This document shows, piece after piece, positions 32,458 through 34,486 of a DNA stretch of 34,486 nt (its first letter is position 1; every line of letters starts with the position of its first letter). The notes below the pieces were generated by a model. The model was not told the DNA's origin. It ran no database searches and saw only the letters and a list, made by a program, of their open reading frames with translations. The stretch spans positions 1 to 34,486 of the forward strand of contig NZ_JAAGLR010001055.1 of the NCBI RefSeq assembly GCF_010548245.1. Reading direction: 5' to 3'. The translations under genes were made by a program, and so were the position numbers. The stretch comes from Streptomyces sp. SID11385 (GTDB taxonomy: Bacteria; Actinomycetota; Actinomycetes; Streptomycetales; Streptomycetaceae).

Positions 32458-33033
32458 GTGCTTCTCTCAGACAAGGACATCCGGGCCGAGATCGATGCCG
32501 GTCGGGTGCGGATCGATCCGTTCGACGAATCGATGATCCAGCCCTCCAGTGTCGATGTGCGTCTCGACCGGTATTTCCGGGTGTTCGAGAACCATCGGTA
32601 TCCCCATATCGATCCCGCCGTCGAACAGGTGGATCTCACGCGGCAGGTCTCGCCCGAGGGCGACGAGCCGTTCATTCTGCATCCGGGGGAATTCGTGCTC
32701 GCCTCGACGTACGAGGTCATCACGTTGCCCGACAATCTCGCCTCCCGTCTTGAGGGAAAGAGTTCGCTCGGCCGGCTCGGGCTCGTCACGCATTCCACGG
32801 CCGGTTTCATCGACCCCGGTTTCTCCGGGCACGTCACTCTTGAACTGTCGAATCTGGCGACCCTGCCGATCAAGCTCTGGCCCGGCATGAAGATCGGGCA
32901 GCTGTGCCTGTTCCAGCTCAGTTCGCCCGCCGAGTTCCCCTACGGCTCGGAGCGGTACGGATCGCGCTACCAGGACCAGCGCGGGCCCACCGCCTCCCGT
33001 TCCTACCTGAACTTCCACCGGACCGAGGTGTGA
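32458..33033 (+). CDS. dcd: dCTP deaminase (probably dUMP-forming)
   Basis: 191 aa starting [20 protein letters not shown] from GTG 32458. Typical features: SSVDVRL at 30-36, [10 protein letters not shown] at 101-110 (nucleotide-binding Ser/Arg), [20 protein letters not shown] at 111-130 with the catalytic Glu at 129, and a [14 protein letters not shown] flexible end that closes over the triphosphate. In actinobacteria this enzyme often also cleaves the triphosphate, yielding dUMP directly. TACCCT lies 6 nt before the GTG, so the mRNA is probably leaderless. It is a core gene and marks the end of the island. Confidence 0.96.
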   Translation: MLLSDKDIRAEIDAGRVRIDPFDESMIQPSSVDVRLDRYFRVFENHRYPHIDPAVEQVDLTRQVSPEGDEPFILHPGEFVLASTYEVITLPDNLASRLEGKSSLGRLGLVTHSTAGFIDPGFSGHVTLELSNLATLPIKLWPGMKIGQLCLFQLSSPAEFPYGSERYGSRYQDQRGPTASRSYLNFHRTEV

Positions 33034-33038
33034 GCCCC

Positions 33039-33557
33039 GTGAGCCCCCTGAGCCCCGGCAACAGCGGCAAGCGCGAAGAGCTTTCGTACGACGACTTCGG
33101 CGGCGCCGTCCGCGCGCTCGCGCAGACCATCGCCGACGACGGCTACCAGCCCGACCTCGTGCTCTCCATCGCGCGCGGCGGCGTTTTCGTCGCCGGTGGT
33201 CTCGCCTATGCCCTCGACGTGAAGAATATCCATCTCGTGAATGTGGAGTTCTATACGGGTGTCGGCACCACGCTCGACATGCCCGTCATGCTCGCGCCCG
33301 TTCCCAACGCCATCGACTTCAGCAATAAGAAGGTCCTTATCGCTGACGATGTCGCCGATACCGGCAAGACCCTCAAGCTCGTGCACGACTTCTGTGTCGA
33401 GCACGTCGCCGAGGTCCGCAGCGCGGTCATCTACGAGAAGTCGCAGTCCCTCGTCAAGTGCGAGTACGTGTGGAAGCGCACCGACGACTGGATCAATTTC
33501 CCCTGGAGCGTCCAGCCGCCCGTCGTGCGGCGCGATGATCAGGTGCTCGACGCCTGA
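33039..33557 (+). CDS. Phosphoribosyltransferase-family protein
   Basis: 172 aa from the GTG at 33039, which has GAGGTG 8 nt upstream in the end of dcd; a GTG at 33030 is possible. VLIADDVADTGKTLK at about residues 98-112 is the 13-residue PRPP-binding loop of type I phosphoribosyltransferases, and DLVLSIARGGVFVAG is the N-terminal loop that binds pyrophosphate. The specificity hood is short. Such proteins next to dcd in Streptomyces are annotated as hypoxanthine/xanthine-type phosphoribosyltransferases, but the base acted on is not proved. It probably shares the dcd transcript. Confidence 0.85.
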   Translation: MSPLSPGNSGKREELSYDDFGGAVRALAQTIADDGYQPDLVLSIARGGVFVAGGLAYALDVKNIHLVNVEFYTGVGTTLDMPVMLAPVPNAIDFSNKKVLIADDVADTGKTLKLVHDFCVEHVAEVRSAVIYEKSQSLVKCEYVWKRTDDWINFPWSVQPPVVRRDDQVLDA

Positions 33558-33566
33558 GCACGGGCG

Positions 33567-33615
33567 CGTACGCGAAGGGGCCCGCCGGTACGCCCGGCGG
33601 GCCCCTTCGCGTACG
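33567..33615. terminator. 22-bp perfect inverted repeat, bidirectional terminator
   Basis: Arms 33567-33588 and 33594-33615 are exact reverse complements over 22 nt, around a 5-nt loop, in the gap between convergent genes. The A/T share at the foot is low, as is common for Streptomyces terminators. Confidence 0.85.
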
Positions 33616-33627
33616 TACGCCCGCGCG

Positions 33628-34486
33628 TCAGAACGTCCCGAGCTTGATCAGGGACAGCAGCGCCGCGAGCTGGATTGCGCTCGCGCCCAGCGCGCGGGGC
33701 CAGGCGAGGTCGTGGGAGCGGCTCACCATCGAGGTGAAGAGGAAGCCCGCGGCGATCCACGTGATCCAGCCGACGATCCGCACGAACGAGGCGTCGCCGC
33801 CCGCGAATATCGCGATGACCAGGCGTGGCGCGTCCGTCAGCGTCATGATCAGCATGGACAGGCCCACCGTGGGCTGCCAGGAGCCGTCGCCGCCGAGCTG
33901 GCGGGCCAGGGTGTGGGTGACGACGCCGAGCACGAAGGAGCTCAGCGTGATCATGACGGCCGCGGTCAGGACGTACGGGACCGCCGTGCTCAGCGTCGCG
34001 TGGATGACGTCGTCGCGGGCGTCGTCGAAGCCGAAGATCGCGAGCAGCCCGTAGATCAGCGTGACGACGAGCGCCGGGCCCCAGACCGCGTAGTCGCGCA
34101 TCCGCTGGAAGGTCTGGTTCGGGCGCAGGACGATGCCGCTGAGCAGGTCCTGCCAGCGCAGCCGGGGGCCCGAGGGCGCCGCGGGGGCGGGGGGCACGTC
34201 GTGGCCGTACGGGTCCTCGCCGATCGCGAACGCCTGGGTGTGGCCGGGGTTGTCGTGCGGGGCCGGGGAGGGGTACGGGGCCTGTGCGGACGGGCCCGGG
34301 TAGCCGTAGCCGCCGCCCTGCTGCTGCGGGGGGCGGTTGCCGGGGTAGCCGTAGCCGCCGTTCTGCGCCTGCGGGCGCGGCTGGGGCTGCGGGGGGCCGC
34401 CGAAGTACTCCGGCTCACCATGGCCCGACGGCCTGCCGCCCTGGGGCGTCGGCCGGCCCTGGGGCGTCGGCCAGCCGTTGCCCCGC
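33628..34486 (-). CDS. Yip1-family integral membrane protein (5' end outside window)
   Basis: The frame is open from the right edge to the TGA at 33628. The visible N-terminal part is a long disordered Pro/Gln/Gly/Tyr tail with GGYGYPGNRP and GGGYGYPGPS repeats. From about 34160 follows the Yip1-type domain: WQDLLSGIVLRPNQTFQRMR, the conserved membrane-proximal segment, then five hydrophobic helices (among them ALVVTLIYGLLAIFGF, AAVMITLSSFVLGVV and IVGWITWIAAGFLFTSMV). Function of bacterial Yip1-like proteins is unknown. It converges on the dcd-phosphoribosyltransferase unit. The initiation codon is not in the window. Confidence 0.85.
   Translation of the reverse strand, partial: RGNGWPTPQGRPTPQGGRPSGHGEPEYFGGPPQPQPRPQAQNGGYGYPGNRPPQQQGGGYGYPGPSAQAPYPSPAPHDNPGHTQAFAIGEDPYGHDVPPAPAAPSGPRLRWQDLLSGIVLRPNQTFQRMRDYAVWGPALVVTLIYGLLAIFGFDDARDDVIHATLSTAVPYVLTAAVMITLSSFVLGVVTHTLARQLGGDGSWQPTVGLSMLIMTLTDAPRLVIAIFAGGDASFVRIVGWITWIAAGFLFTSMVSRSHDLAWPRALGASAIQLAALLSLIKLGTF

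Overview
The window is high-GC actinobacterial DNA, almost certainly from a Streptomyces chromosome. It shows GTG starts, ATGA/GTGA stop-start overlaps, G/C third positions, a bifunctional-type dcd gene next to a tRNA-Gly gene, and an ISAs1-type transposase of the Streptomyces kind. The main feature is a genomic island built at the tRNA-Gly(CCC) gene at 32001-32074 (minus strand). The 3' end of that tRNA gene recurs at 6453-6496 and at 13856-13896. The island is therefore best read as two elements inserted one behind the other at the same tRNA site.

Left flank (1-6452), all main genes on the minus strand: a secreted Ala-rich protein (partial), a beta-lactamase-like serine hydrolase, an oxidoreductase-MarR regulator pair with a palindromic operator, an SRPBCC protein, an Old Yellow Enzyme remnant, and an XRE-type regulator. 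Two ISAs1-family transposase fragments lie here, a C-terminal piece at 1793-1936 and an N-terminal piece at 5712-6188.

Element 1 (about 6.45-13.9 kb): a graveyard of broken genes (PIN toxin, HAD N-terminus, formylglycine-generating-enzyme-like protein), then an intact two-gene minus-strand operon. The operon encodes a GHKL/MORC-like ATPase and a Z1-domain helicase-like ATPase, a predicted anti-phage or restriction-type module. The element ends with a truncated XRE regulator and a single-base-frameshifted HAD phosphatase.

Element 2 (about 13.9-32.0 kb): a roughly 700 bp relatively AT-rich control region, then a complete type I-E CRISPR-Cas locus on the plus strand: cas3-cse1 fusion, cse2, cas7e, cas5e, cas6e, cas1, cas2, leader, and an array of 32 clear repeats plus a decayed 33rd. 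All cas genes except the cas6e/cas1 pair overlap by 4 nt. Cas1-Cas2 would add spacers, Cas6e would process the transcript, the Cse1-Cse2-Cas7e-Cas5e-Cas6e complex would bind targets, and the fused Cas3 would cut them. Behind the array lie a GNAT acetyltransferase, a regulator broken by an amber codon, a frameshifted anti-sigma-type ATPase, and an unrecognised two-gene pair next to the tRNA. No intact integrase was found, so both elements look immobile or mobilisable only in trans.

Right flank (32075-34486), core chromosome: tRNA-Gly, a small zinc-ribbon protein, dcd, a phosphoribosyltransferase, and a Yip1-family membrane protein (partial).
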